Shown here: positions 52,227 through 62,182 of the stretch, piece after piece
Layout of the letters: each line of letters opens with the position of its first letter
How positions within the stretch are numbered: the stretch's first letter is position 1
Source: Alloalcanivorax profundimaris
GTDB taxonomy: Bacteria > Pseudomonadota > Gammaproteobacteria > Pseudomonadales > Alcanivoracaceae
Reading direction: 5' to 3'
Length of the DNA: 64,000 nucleotides
Assembly: GCF_015265435.1 (NCBI RefSeq)
Contig: NZ_JABJWH010000004.1
Coordinates: 62,001-126,000, forward strand
The notes under the pieces: model-generated
Seen by the model: only the letters and a program-made list of their open reading frames with translations
What the model was told of the DNA's origin: nothing
Database searches by the model: none
Position numbers and translations under genes: made by a program

Positions 52227-53387
52227 ATGTCCCAAGCGGTTTATCTGGATTACGCCGCCACCACCCCGGTGGACCCCCGGGTGGTGAAGGCGATGACGGC
52301 CTGTCTGGGGCCGGACGACAACTTCGGCAACCCGGCCTCGCGCAGCCACCTTTACGGCTGGCTGGCGGAGGAGGCGGTGGAGAATGCCCGCCGCCAGGTG
52401 GCCGACGCCCTCAACGCGGACCCCCGCGAGATCGTCTGGACCAGCGGCGCCACCGAGGCCGACAATCTGGCCATCAAGGGCGTGCTGGAGCAGCGCGGCG
52501 GCGGCCATGTGATCACCGCCACCTCGGAGCACAAGGCGGTGCTCGATCCCTGCGCCTGGCTGGAGCGCCAGGGCCACGAGGTGACCTGGATCGCTCCGGA
52601 GGCGGACGGTCGCGTGGACCCGGCCAAGGTCAAGGCGGCGCTGCGCGAGGACACCGTGCTGGTGTCCATCATGCACGCCAACAACGAGACCGGGGTGATC
52701 AACGACATCGCCGCCATCGGCGCCCTGTGCCGCGAGCACGGTGCCCTGTTCCACACCGACGCGGCGCAGAGCGCCGGCAAGCTGCCCCTGGACGTGCGCG
52801 AGCTGCCGGTGGACCTGGTGTCCCTGTGTGCCCACAAGATCTACGGCCCCAAGGGCGTGGGCGCGCTCTATGTGCGGCGCCACCCGGACGTGCGCGTGGC
52901 GGCGCAGATTCATGGCGGCGGCCATGAGCGCAACATGCGGTCCGGGACCCTGCCCACCCACCAGATCGTCGGCATGGGCGAAGCCCTGGCCCTGGCGATG
53001 GCGCAGCGGGAGGAGGAGCAGGCGCGGGTCGCGGCTCTGCGCGATCGGCTCTGGGAGCGGGCCGCCACCTTGCCCGGTGTGCATCTCAACGGGCGGGACG
53101 CGCCGCGCCTGCCCGGTCACCTGAACCTGGCCTTCGAGGGCATCGACGGTGAGATGCTGCTCACCGCCCTCACCGAGGCGGCGGTGTCCACCGGCTCCGC
53201 CTGCACGTCCGCCACCCTGGAGCCTTCCTACGTGCTCAAGGCCATGGGGCTGGCCGACGATCTGGCGCGCAGCGCCCTGCGCTTCTCCGTGGGCCGCTTC
53301 ACCACCGAGGCGGACATTGACCGGGTCGGGCAGAACCTGACGGAGGTCGTCACCCGGCTCCGCGAGGCCACCCGGCAACACGCCTGA
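52227..53387 (+). CDS. iscS: Cysteine desulfurase IscS, short C-terminus
   Basis: A 386-residue PLP enzyme that takes sulfur from cysteine. PLP Lys204 is in [16 protein letters not shown] and the catalytic Cys326 is in [22 protein letters not shown], on the long loop of type I desulfurases. The protein ends at ...[13 protein letters not shown], about 18 residues before the end of E. coli IscS (404 aa); that missing tail contacts IscU. It starts 24 bases after iscR. No iscU, hscA, hscB or fdx follows. Confidence 0.92.
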   Translation: MSQAVYLDYAATTPVDPRVVKAMTACLGPDDNFGNPASRSHLYGWLAEEAVENARRQVADALNADPREIVWTSGATEADNLAIKGVLEQRGGGHVITATSEHKAVLDPCAWLERQGHEVTWIAPEADGRVDPAKVKAALREDTVLVSIMHANNETGVINDIAAIGALCREHGALFHTDAAQSAGKLPLDVRELPVDLVSLCAHKIYGPKGVGALYVRRHPDVRVAAQIHGGGHERNMRSGTLPTHQIVGMGEALALAMAQREEEQARVAALRDRLWERAATLPGVHLNGRDAPRLPGHLNLAFEGIDGEMLLTALTEAAVSTGSACTSATLEPSYVLKAMGLADDLARSALRFSVGRFTTEADIDRVGQNLTEVVTRLREATRQHA

Positions 53388-53397
53388 AAGCCGCGCC

Positions 53398-53421
53398 GGC
53401 GGCGGCCTGGCGGCCGTCGCC
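53398..53421 (+). terminator. Hairpin after iscS
   Basis: GGCGGCGGCC-TGGC-GGCCGTCGCC: a 10-bp stem with one G.T pair, 11 bases after the iscS stop. There is no T tract; it may be an attenuator or an RNA-stabilising element between iscS and the H-NOX gene. Confidence 0.35.
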
Positions 53422-53473
53422 GGTTGGCCCGCGCCTTGCTTCCAGCTTCCCGAAACGACAAGGGGAGCGGTGC

Positions 53474-54046
53474 ATGCACGGCGTGATTCTGTATCAATTC
53501 CGGCATTTCGTGACGGACCGTTTCGGCCTCGGCGCCTGGGAGCGCACACGGGCCGGAGCGGGTCTCCAGGACCAGGCCCACGCCCCGGTGCGGCTGTATC
53601 CGGATGCCCATCTGGAGCGGCTGCTGGCGGCCCTGCAGGACGAAGTGGGGCTGTGCCGGAACGATCTGCTGGAGAGCTTCGGGGCCTGGACCATTCCGCC
53701 CCTGATCAAGATGTACCGGTCTCTGATTCCCGCCAACTGGGACGCCCGGGACTTCCTGCTGAACATGGAAGAGCGCATCCATGAGAAGCTGGTGCGCCTC
53801 AAGGACCCCCAGGCCCAGCCGCCGCGTATCCAGGTGCGCGAGACCGCGCCCGGGGTGCTGGAGCTGTATTACCATTCCCACCGGGATCTGAGCGCCCTGG
53901 CGCTGGGGGCGGTGCATGGGGTGGCCGGGTATTTCGGCGAGCGGGCGGAACTGATGGAGAACGAGCCGGTGCGCGGCGGGCACCGGCGTTTCGTGGTTCG
54001 CCTGGTGCCCGCCGAGCGTGGGCGGCCCACGCTGAGCGCGGTTTAG
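53474..54046 (+). CDS. Stand-alone H-NOX (heme-NO/oxygen binding) protein
   Basis: A 190-residue H-NOX domain with no fused partner. MHGVILYQFRHFVTDRFG is the usual N-terminus; the proximal heme ligand is His103 in MEERIHEKLVRLKDPQAQPP, and Y133-x-S135-x-R137 (YHSHR) binds the heme propionates. Bacterial H-NOX proteins sense nitric oxide and normally act through an adjacent kinase or cyclic-di-GMP enzyme; neither is next to it here. AAGGGGAGCGG precedes the ATG. It is transcribed with iscR-iscS direction and its stop overlaps the sufE stop. Confidence 0.88.
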   Translation: MHGVILYQFRHFVTDRFGLGAWERTRAGAGLQDQAHAPVRLYPDAHLERLLAALQDEVGLCRNDLLESFGAWTIPPLIKMYRSLIPANWDARDFLLNMEERIHEKLVRLKDPQAQPPRIQVRETAPGVLELYYHSHRDLSALALGAVHGVAGYFGERAELMENEPVRGGHRRFVVRLVPAERGRPTLSAV

Positions 54047-54498
54047 GAAAGCGCGGCGGCTTCCTGCTTGATGCGGCCCACCATGGAGAGCAGGCCGTTG
54101 CCCCGGGTGGGGCTCAGATGGCGCAGCAGGTCGATGCGCTCGAAGAAGGCGTCCATGTCGTAGTCGGCCACGTCCTTGGGCGCCTTGCCGTTGAGGGCGG
54201 TGAGGATGATCGCCGCCAGGCCGCGCACGATCAGGGCGTCGGATTCCACCGCCAGGTAGAGGATGCCGGAGTCCGCGTCATAGTCGGTGACCAGCCACAC
54301 CTGGCTCTGGCAGCCGCGCACGAAGCGCTCCTCGGTGCGCAGTTCCTCCGGCATGGGCGGCAGCTGTTTGCCCAGATCGATGATGTAGCGGTAGCGCTCT
54401 TCCCAGTCGTCCAGGAATTCCAGGTCCTCGCAGACGTCCTCGGCGGTGACGTCGCGGCCCAGCTTGATGTCGCGGATGTCGAAGTCGGTCAGGGGCAT
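54043..54498 (-). CDS. sufE: SufE family sulfur acceptor
   Basis: A 151-residue SufE. The acceptor Cys63 is in ERFVRGCQSQVWLV and further family marks are WEERYRYIIDLGKQLPPMPEELRTEE and LLRHLSPTRGNGLLSMVGRIKQEA. SufE takes persulfide from SufS and passes it to SufBCD. It is the last gene of the suf operon, separated from sufT by an 80-base space holding REP-like repeats, and its stop overlaps that of the convergent H-NOX gene (TTAG). Confidence 0.93.
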   Translation of the reverse strand: MPLTDFDIRDIKLGRDVTAEDVCEDLEFLDDWEERYRYIIDLGKQLPPMPEELRTEERFVRGCQSQVWLVTDYDADSGILYLAVESDALIVRGLAAIILTALNGKAPKDVADYDMDAFFERIDLLRHLSPTRGNGLLSMVGRIKQEAAALS

Positions 54499-54516
54499 CG
54501 AATGCCTCGTATCTTC

Positions 54517-54569
54517 GTAGGAGCGGCTTTAGCCGCGATAAGGGTGATCGCGGCTAAAGCCGCTCCTAC
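54517..54569. repeat. REP-like inverted repeat pair
   Basis: GTAGGAGCGGCTTTAGCCGC plus GAT at 54517-54539 faces its exact inverse at 54547-54569, with a 7-base spacer. It lies inside the suf operon between sufT and sufE, so the operon mRNA would carry a very stable hairpin there. Confidence 0.85.
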
Positions 54570-54578
54570 GGGTAAAGG

Positions 54579-55127
54579 TTAAAACAAGCCCAGTTCGAGC
54601 TGGGCTTCCTCGGTCATCATGTCCCGGCTCCAGGGCGGATCGAACACCAACGCCACCTCCACGGTGTCCACGTTGGGGACCTTGGCCAGCCGGTCTTCCA
54701 CGTCGCCCACCAGCACCGGGCCCATGCCGCAGTTGGGGGCGGTGAGGGTCATGCGCACCTGCACCACGTTGAGTTCGTCGCGGCGGATCACGTCGCAGCC
54801 GTAGACCAGGCCCAGGTCGACGATGTTCACCGGGATTTCCGGGTCGTAGATGGTGGCGAGCACGGTCCAGAGGTCATCGTCGCGCACCGTGCCGTCCTCC
54901 GCCGGCGGCTCGAAATTGAGCTCCAGCGGCGTCTGGCCGATGGCGTCCGCGTCGGTGCCGTCGATGCGCGCCATGTTGCCATTGATGGTCACCGTGTAGG
55001 TGCCGCCGAGGGCCTGGCGCAGGTTCACGAAGCTGTTCTTGTGAACGGTGATGCGGGTGCCGTCCGGCACCAGCCGCGCCGGCACGTCCCGGCTCACCAC
55101 CACGGTGCGCTGTTCGTTCGTGGTCAA
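54579..55127 (-). CDS. sufT: SufT (DUF59 Fe-S assembly factor)
   Basis: A 182-residue protein with a C-terminal DUF59/MIP18 domain: LWTVLATIYDPEIPVNIVDLGLVYGCDVI, VRMTLTAPNCGMGPVLVGDVEDRLAKVPNVDTVEVALVFDPPWSRDMM. The N-terminal ~80 residues (VSRDVPARLVPDGTRITVHKNSFVNLRQALGGTYTVTINGNMARI) are the SufT-specific part, with the Cys of TAPNCGMG conserved. SufT helps mature Fe-S proteins when demand is high. One base separates its start from the preceding sufA stop. Confidence 0.92.
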   Translation of the reverse strand: MTTNEQRTVVVSRDVPARLVPDGTRITVHKNSFVNLRQALGGTYTVTINGNMARIDGTDADAIGQTPLELNFEPPAEDGTVRDDDLWTVLATIYDPEIPVNIVDLGLVYGCDVIRRDELNVVQVRMTLTAPNCGMGPVLVGDVEDRLAKVPNVDTVEVALVFDPPWSRDMMTEEAQLELGLF

Positions 55128-55128
55128 A

Positions 55129-55497
55129 TCAGATCTCGTCCATATCCTCGACGGTGAAGCTCTCGCCGCAGCCGCATTCGCCGGTGGCGTTGGGGTTGCG
55201 GAACTTGAACAGGCTGTTGACGCCTTCCTTCACGTAGTCGATTTCCAGGCCGTTGAGCATGGCCAGCCATTTCTCCGGTACGTACAGCACCACGCCGTCC
55301 ACCTCGAAGCGGCGGTCGCCGTCCTCCGGGGCCTCGACGAAATTGAGCTCGTACATGTAACCGGAGCAGCCGGATTCATCCAGATCCAGGCGAATGCCGC
55401 CGGCGTCGGCGCGCTCGATTTCGCGGCGGGCCTGGGCGCGGGCGGCCTCGGTCATGTGAATCCCGGCCTGGCCGGGCACGAATGTCTGTACCGTCAT
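55129..55497 (-). CDS. sufA: A-type Fe-S carrier (SufA/IscA family)
   Basis: A 122-residue A-type carrier. The three cluster ligands are Cys44 in ESGCSGYMYEL and Cys108 and Cys110 in GECGCGESFTV. It accepts clusters from the SufBCD scaffold and hands them on. Its place between sufS and sufT supports sufA rather than iscA. AGGCGAAC upstream of the ATG is weak. Confidence 0.9.
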   Translation of the reverse strand: MTVQTFVPGQAGIHMTEAARAQARREIERADAGGIRLDLDESGCSGYMYELNFVEAPEDGDRRFEVDGVVLYVPEKWLAMLNGLEIDYVKEGVNSLFKFRNPNATGECGCGESFTVEDMDEI

Positions 55498-55516
55498 CGT
55501 TCGCCTCCAGCGGGTG

Positions 55517-56731
55517 CTACAGGAAGGTGCGGACCTTTTCCAGCGCCTGGAACAACTGGTCCACTTCCTCCGCGGTATTATAAATCGAAAAGGACGCGCG
55601 CACCGTTCCAGGAATGCCCAGGCCGTCCATCAGCGGCATGCAGCAATGGTGGCCGGTGCGCACCGCCACGCCCTGCTGGTCGAGCAGGGTGCCCACGTCG
55701 GCCGGGTGGGCGCCGTCCAGCAGAAACGACAATACGCCTACCTTGGTGGCGGCGTGGCCGATGATTTTCAAGCCGTCGAAGGCCTCGGCCTGTTCGGTGG
55801 CGGAGGCCAGCAGAGCGTCCTCGTGCATGGCCAGGGCGGTGCGGTCCTGCCGGTCGAGCCAGCGCACCGCCGCCCCCAGGCCGATCACCCCGGCGATGTT
55901 GGGGGTGCCCGGCTCGAACTTGTAGGGCAGTTCGTTCCAGGTGCTCTTCTCGAAGCTCACCGTCTCGATCATCTCGCCGCCGGTCTGATAGGGCGGCATG
56001 GCGTCGAGCAGCTCGCGGCGGCCATACAGGGCACCGATGCCGGTGGGCCCGAACAGCTTGTGGCCGGAGCAGGCGTAGAAATCGCAGCCCAGCTGCTGCA
56101 CGTCCACCGGGAAATGGGCCACCGCCTGGGCGCCGTCCACCAGGGTCACGGCGCCGGCGTCGCGGGCCGCTTTCAGCCAGCGCGCCAGCGGGTTCACCGT
56201 GCCCAGGCTGTTGGACACATGGGACAGGGCGACAATGCGCGTGCGCTCGCCGAGCAGGTCGAAATAGGCCTGCTCGTCGACGCTGCCATCCTCGTTGAGC
56301 GGCACCACCTTGAGAGTGGCGCCGGTGCGCTCGCAGGCCTGCTGCCAGGGCACGATGTTGGCGTGGTGCTCCAGGGCGGTGATCAGCACTTCGTCGCCGG
56401 GCTGGAGCCGCTCGCGGCCGTAGCTCTGCGCCACCAGGTTGATGCCCTCGGTGGTGCCCTTGGTCCAGATGATTTCCTCCCGGGCGGCGTTGAGGAACGC
56501 CGCCACGGTGGCGCGGGCCGCCTCGAACTCGGCGGTGGCCGTGTCGCTCAGGTAGTGGGCGCCGCGGTGCACGTTGCTGTTCACGCGCTCGTTGTAGGCG
56601 CTTACCGCGTCGATCACCGCCCGGGGCTTCTGGGTGGTGGCGGCGTTGTCCAGGTACACCAGCGGCTTGCCGTTCACCGTTTGGTGGAGGATCGGGAACT
56701 CGCCGCGCAGCGCCTGTACGTCGAAGCTCAT
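55517..56731 (-). CDS. sufS: Cysteine desulfurase SufS
   Basis: A 404-residue type II desulfurase: HRGAHYLSDTATAEFEAAR, PLP Lys in FYACSGHKLFGPTGIGALYG, and the catalytic Cys in VAVRTGHHCCMPLMDGLGIPGTVRAS, on the short loop that needs SufE for sulfur transfer. It differs in class from the IscS at 52227, so this locus encodes two cysteine desulfurases. The start overlaps the sufD stop by four bases (ATGA). Confidence 0.95.
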   Translation of the reverse strand: MSFDVQALRGEFPILHQTVNGKPLVYLDNAATTQKPRAVIDAVSAYNERVNSNVHRGAHYLSDTATAEFEAARATVAAFLNAAREEIIWTKGTTEGINLVAQSYGRERLQPGDEVLITALEHHANIVPWQQACERTGATLKVVPLNEDGSVDEQAYFDLLGERTRIVALSHVSNSLGTVNPLARWLKAARDAGAVTLVDGAQAVAHFPVDVQQLGCDFYACSGHKLFGPTGIGALYGRRELLDAMPPYQTGGEMIETVSFEKSTWNELPYKFEPGTPNIAGVIGLGAAVRWLDRQDRTALAMHEDALLASATEQAEAFDGLKIIGHAATKVGVLSFLLDGAHPADVGTLLDQQGVAVRTGHHCCMPLMDGLGIPGTVRASFSIYNTAEEVDQLFQALEKVRTFL

Positions 56732-57987
56732 GCGGCCTCCTCGTCAGCGCCCGGGCGCTGGCCCAGCTCGGCGGCCAGCCAGGGTTGGGCCCAGTCCGCC
56801 ACGGCCTGGTCCGGCAGGCTCATGATCAGCTCGTTGACGAAGCCCAGGCTGAGCATGCGCTTGGCTTCGGCCAGCGGGATGCCCCGCGACTGCAGGTAGA
56901 ATTGCTGCAGGGCGTCGAGCTGGCCGACGGTGGCGCCGTGGGCGCATTTGACGTCGTCGTTGTAGATTTCCAGCTCCGGTTTGGTGTCGATCTCCGCGCC
57001 GGGGTTGAGCAGCAGGTTCTTGTTGCTCAGTTCCGCCAGGGTGCCCTTGGCGCCCGGGTGGATGTGGATGCGGCCGTTGAGCACGGCGCGGCCCTTCTCG
57101 CCGGCCAGGCCCCGGTACACCTGATTGGAGGTGCACTCCGGCACGCGGTGCTCCACGCACAGCTGGTTGTCGATGTGGCTGCGCTCGCGGGCCACGAAGA
57201 TGCCGTGCATGTTCAGCTCGGCGCCGCTCTTGTCCAGGAAGGCGCGCACGTCGTTGCGGCGCAGCCGGTTGCCGGCCATCAGCTGGTAGCTGTCGATGCG
57301 GCTGACCCCGGTCTGCTGGAACAACAGGGTGCCGATGTGCAGGCTGTCGCCGGCGTCCGCCTGCAGCCGGTAATGGGTCAGGTGGGCGTTGTCGGCGGCC
57401 TGGATGGCGGTGACCGCGTTGGTCAGCACCGGCCCGTCGCCCAGGTACTGCTCGATCAGGGTCAAGCGGCTGCCGGCGGCCAGGTTCACTTCCAGCCGGG
57501 TGTTGCAGTGGGAGGGGCTGTCGCCGGCGCTCACGTGCAGCACCTGGATCGGGGCGGACACATCGGTGTTGGCGGCCACGTCCAGGGTCACCGCGTCTTC
57601 CAGGGCGGCGCCGTTGTAGAACGCGAACGGCGTGGTCAGGCCCTCCAGGCGGCGCGCCTGGCGGCCCAGGGTCACCCCCTCGGGCAGGGCGGTGTGGTCC
57701 TCGTCCAGGCGGCCGTTGACCAGCACCAGGCGGTATTCGCCCAGCATCGGCAGGTCCGCCGGTGCCTCGCCCTCGGCGCGGCGCGCCAGGTGGCCGTCGG
57801 TGAGCGGGAACAGCGAGGTGTATTTCCAGGCCTCGGTCTTGCGGCCGGGGAAGGCGGCGCCTTCCAGGGCCGTGAGCGCGTCCCGGCGCAGGGGCGCCAG
57901 CGCCTCCACCGGCGTGGCCTGGCGGGCGTTCTCCAGAGCCCGGGTCTTCAGGTCCTCGGGCAGATTCAGGGCGGTGTCCCGACTCAT
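56728..57987 (-). CDS. sufD: SufD, Fe-S scaffold complex subunit
   Basis: A 419-residue SufD. The beta-helix core is seen in SRLTLIEQYLGDGPVLTNAVTAIQAADNAHLTHYRLQ and the C-terminus in the typical CAHGATVGQLDALQQFYLQSRGIPLAEAKRMLSLGFVNELIMSLP, including the CAHGAT motif shared with SufB-type proteins. SufD joins SufB and SufC2 to form the scaffold. It overlaps sufC and sufS by four bases at each end. Confidence 0.95.
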   Translation of the reverse strand: MSRDTALNLPEDLKTRALENARQATPVEALAPLRRDALTALEGAAFPGRKTEAWKYTSLFPLTDGHLARRAEGEAPADLPMLGEYRLVLVNGRLDEDHTALPEGVTLGRQARRLEGLTTPFAFYNGAALEDAVTLDVAANTDVSAPIQVLHVSAGDSPSHCNTRLEVNLAAGSRLTLIEQYLGDGPVLTNAVTAIQAADNAHLTHYRLQADAGDSLHIGTLLFQQTGVSRIDSYQLMAGNRLRRNDVRAFLDKSGAELNMHGIFVARERSHIDNQLCVEHRVPECTSNQVYRGLAGEKGRAVLNGRIHIHPGAKGTLAELSNKNLLLNPGAEIDTKPELEIYNDDVKCAHGATVGQLDALQQFYLQSRGIPLAEAKRMLSLGFVNELIMSLPDQAVADWAQPWLAAELGQRPGADEEAA

Positions 57988-58763
57988 GCCGTCCGATCCT
58001 CTTTACCGTTGCCGCCGTCCTGGCCGCCGGTGAGCCAGCCGTAGCCGTGCTGTTCCAGCTCCAGGGCCAGTTCCTTGCCGCCGGATTTGACGATCCTGCC
58101 GCCGGACAGCACGTGCACATGGTCCGGCACGATGTAGTCCAGCAGCCGCTGGTAGTGGGTCACCAGCACGATACCGCGCTCCGGCCCGCGCAGGGAGTTG
58201 ACCCCCTTGGCCACGGTTTGCAGGGCGTCGATGTCGAGGCCGGAGTCGGTTTCGTCGAGCAGCGCCAGCTTCGGCTCCATCAGCAGCATCTGCATGATTT
58301 CATTGCGCTTTTTCTCGCCGCCGGAGAACCCCTCGTTGACGCCGCGCTTGAGGAACTGCGGGTCCAGGTCCACCTGTTTGCAGGCTTCGCGAGCCTTGCG
58401 CAGCAGGGTCACGGAATCCCACTCTTCCTTGCCCTGGGCGGCGCGGGTGGCTTCCAGCGCGGCCTTCAGGAACTCCATGTTGGACACGCCCGGGATCTCC
58501 ACCGGGTACTGGAACGCCAGGAACAGGCCCAGCTGCGCCCGTTCCTCAGGCTCCAGCTCCGCCAGGCTCTTGCCCTCGAACAGGGCCTCGCCGCCGGTGA
58601 TCTCGTAGTTGTCCCGGCCGGCCAGCACATTGGCCAGGGTGGACTTGCCGGAGCCGTTGGGGCCCATGATGGCGTGCACCTCGCTCGGTTTCACGGTCAG
58701 GCTGAGGCCCTTGAGAATCGGTTCGCCGGCCACGGAGGCGTGCAGATCGCGAATTTCCAGCAT
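57984..58763 (-). CDS. sufC: SufC, Fe-S scaffold ATPase
   Basis: A 259-residue ABC-type ATPase. Walker A GPNGSGKST at 34-42, signature EGFSGGEKKRNEIMQ, Walker B LALLDETDSGLD and His switch VTHYQRLL. SufC powers conformational change of SufBCD. Four-base overlap with sufD; a 111-base space separates it from sufB. Confidence 0.96.
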   Translation of the reverse strand: MLEIRDLHASVAGEPILKGLSLTVKPSEVHAIMGPNGSGKSTLANVLAGRDNYEITGGEALFEGKSLAELEPEERAQLGLFLAFQYPVEIPGVSNMEFLKAALEATRAAQGKEEWDSVTLLRKAREACKQVDLDPQFLKRGVNEGFSGGEKKRNEIMQMLLMEPKLALLDETDSGLDIDALQTVAKGVNSLRGPERGIVLVTHYQRLLDYIVPDHVHVLSGGRIVKSGGKELALELEQHGYGWLTGGQDGGNGKEDRTA

Positions 58764-58874
58764 GTAAATAACGCCTGTCTATTAACTGTCTAAGATGTTT
58801 CCCACTGCGTCTTGCCGCGATGGGCGAAGCCCGAGCCGGGCTTTCGCTGTCAACTGTCCACTATCAACTGTCAA
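58764..58874. repeat. sufB-sufC space with hairpin and AACTGTC repeats
   Basis: GCGAAGCCCG-AGC-CGGGCTTTCGC (58824-58847) forms a hairpin with one bulge. Around it AACTGTC occurs three times (58786, 58852, 58866 region), twice as TCAACTGTC. No gene or T tract. It may process or stabilise the suf mRNA; function unknown. Confidence 0.4.
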
Positions 58875-60332
<1,458 letters not shown>

Positions 60333-60386
60333 AGTTCGTGGCTCATCTTTGCGAAGCACCGGTTCGGGAAGAGCCGGTCTTCGCGG

Positions 60387-60416
60387 AATACCAGAGTAAA
60401 TTACTCAGGTATTATA
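60387..60416 (-). promoter_or_regulatory. suf promoter -10 with overlapping 27-bp palindromic operator
   Basis: A perfect TATAAT (minus strand, 60411-60416) lies about 80 bases before sufB. It runs into a palindrome at 60387-60413: AATACC and GGTATT at the ends, GAGTAA and TTACTC inside, 12 of 13 base pairs matching. A repressor bound here would cover the transcription start. No -35 match is visible. The spacing between CC and GG is 15, against 13 in IscR type-2 sites, so the regulator is not certain. Confidence 0.6.
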
Positions 60417-60477
60417 GAGGATAAGGCGGCGAGGGGGAATCCGGTCGGGCAATACGTGCCATAGGGCGGGCCAACGG

Positions 60478-60506
60478 TATCATATTCGGCCCTTGATGCG
60501 TATAAT
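60478..60506 (+). promoter_or_regulatory. ndk promoter
   Basis: TGCG-TATAAT at 60497-60506, an extended-type -10 with a perfect TATAAT, 65 bases before the ndk ATG. The -35 (TATCAT, 60478-60483) is weak. Confidence 0.5.
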
Positions 60507-60570
60507 CCGCCGGTTTCGGGCCCAAGGCCTTTTCCCCAAAGACCTATGCAATTCTGGAGTGATCAGACAG

Positions 60571-61002
60571 ATGGCTGTTGAGCGTACCCTCTCTATTATC
60601 AAGCCCGATGCCGTGGCCAAGAACGCGATCGGCGAAATCCTGGGCCGGTTCGAGAAAGCGGGCCTGAAGGTGGTGGCGATGAAAATGCTGCACCTGAGCC
60701 GTGAGCAGGCCGAAGGCTTCTACGCCGAACACAAGGAGCGGCCCTTCTTCGGCGATCTGGTCGGCTTCATGACCAGCGGCCCGGTGACCGTGCAGGTGCT
60801 GGAAGGCGAGGACGCGGTGAAGAAAAACCGTGACCTGATGGGCGCCACCAACCCCAAGGACGCCGAAGCCGGCACCATCCGCGCGGATTTCGCGGAAACC
60901 ATCGACGAAAACGCTGTCCATGGTTCTGATTCCACCGAATCCGCCGCCCGCGAAGTGGATTACTTCTTCGCCGACGAGGAAATCTGCCCGCGCACCCGCT
61001 AA
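60571..61002 (+). CDS. ndk: Nucleoside-diphosphate kinase
   Basis: A 143-residue NDK that transfers the gamma phosphate between nucleoside triphosphates and diphosphates. [21 protein letters not shown] is the N-terminus and the phosphorylated His117 lies in [13 protein letters not shown]. Length equals the E. coli enzyme. ATG 60571 is preceded by GGAGTGA. Gene order ndk-rlmN-pilF-rodZ matches Pseudomonas. Confidence 0.97.
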   Translation: MAVERTLSIIKPDAVAKNAIGEILGRFEKAGLKVVAMKMLHLSREQAEGFYAEHKERPFFGDLVGFMTSGPVTVQVLEGEDAVKKNRDLMGATNPKDAEAGTIRADFAETIDENAVHGSDSTESAAREVDYFFADEEICPRTR

Positions 61003-61024
61003 GACGGGTGCCTGGAGGAGAAGC

Positions 61025-62182
61025 ATGACTGCCCACGAGGTCAAGACCGACAAGGTGAATCTGCTCGGACTCACGCGCCCGGCCATGGAGGAGTTCTTCC
61101 TGGCCATGGGCGAGAAGAAGTTCCGTGCCCAGCAGGTGCTGAAGTGGATCCACCACCACCAGGTGGATGACTTCGAGCAAATGACCGACGTGGGCAAGGC
61201 CCTGCGCGAAAAACTCGCCCGCGTGGCGGAGATTCGCGGTCCCGAGGTGCTCCACGAGGGCATCTCCCGGGACGGCACCCGCAAATGGGTGTTCGAGGCC
61301 GACAACGGCGGCGCCGTGGAGACCGTGTTCATTCCCGACGGTCGCCGCGGCACCCTGTGCGTCTCCTCCCAGGTGGGCTGCGCGGTGGACTGCAGCTTCT
61401 GCTCCACCGGCAAGCAGGGTTTCCAGCGCGACCTGACCAGCGCCGAGATCATCGGCCAGGTGTGGCAGGCCAGCCGCTCTTTCGGGCCGCGCAAGAACCT
61501 GGGCGAGCACCCCATCACCAACGTGGTGATGATGGGCATGGGCGAGCCGCTGCTGAACTACGGGCCGGTCCTGGACGCCATGCGCATCATGCGCGACGAC
61601 CTGGGCTACGGCATCAGCAAGCGCCGCATCACCCTGTCCACCTCCGGGGTGATCCCCAAGATTGATCAGCTCAGCGCCGACCTGGACGTGTCCCTGGCGC
61701 TGAGTCTGCACGCCCCCAACGACGAGCTGCGCAACGAACTGGTGCCGCTCAACCGCAAGTATCCGCTCAAGGAGCTGATGGCGGCGTGCAAGCGTTACAG
61801 CGACAACATCACCCATCGCCACAACACCATCACCATGGAATACGTGATGCTGCGCGATGTGAACGACAAGCCGGAGCACGCCCGCCAGCTGGTCAAGCTG
61901 CTCAAGGGCATCCCGGTGAAGGTGAACCTGATTCCCTTCAACCCGTTCCCCCATGCCGGCTACGACCGCTCCCGCAAGGCGGACATCCTGGCATTCCACA
62001 AATTCCTGAATGACAATGGCGTGCTTACCACGGTGCGCACCACCCGCGGCGATGACATCGACGCGGCCTGCGGCCAGCTGGTGGGCGAGGTGAAGGACCG
62101 CACCCGTCGCAGCGAGCGATGGAAGGCGTCCATTTTCCACCGCGCCGAACAACCGGACAGCAATACAGCGCCCGCGCAATGA
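61025..62182 (+). CDS. rlmN: 23S rRNA/tRNA adenine-C2 methyltransferase RlmN
   Basis: A 385-residue radical-SAM methyltransferase that methylates A2503 of 23S rRNA and A37 of some tRNAs. Radical-SAM cysteines C119, C123 and C126 in GCAVDCSFC; the second catalytic Cys is in [42 protein letters not shown] is the usual N-terminus. GGAGGAG precedes ATG 61025. The stop overlaps the pilF start. Confidence 0.95.
   Translation: MTAHEVKTDKVNLLGLTRPAMEEFFLAMGEKKFRAQQVLKWIHHHQVDDFEQMTDVGKALREKLARVAEIRGPEVLHEGISRDGTRKWVFEADNGGAVETVFIPDGRRGTLCVSSQVGCAVDCSFCSTGKQGFQRDLTSAEIIGQVWQASRSFGPRKNLGEHPITNVVMMGMGEPLLNYGPVLDAMRIMRDDLGYGISKRRITLSTSGVIPKIDQLSADLDVSLALSLHAPNDELRNELVPLNRKYPLKELMAACKRYSDNITHRHNTITMEYVMLRDVNDKPEHARQLVKLLKGIPVKVNLIPFNPFPHAGYDRSRKADILAFHKFLNDNGVLTTVRTTRGDDIDAACGQLVGEVKDRTRRSERWKASIFHRAEQPDSNTAPAQ

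Noticed and set aside
58764-58874. AACTGTC repeats as a possible CRISPR remnant
   Set aside because: Units are only 7-9 bases, irregularly spaced, without spacers of uniform size and without cas genes.
60387-60413. Straight assignment of the suf palindrome to IscR type-2
   Set aside because: The distance between the CC and GG blocks is 15 bases instead of 13, so I keep the regulator open.
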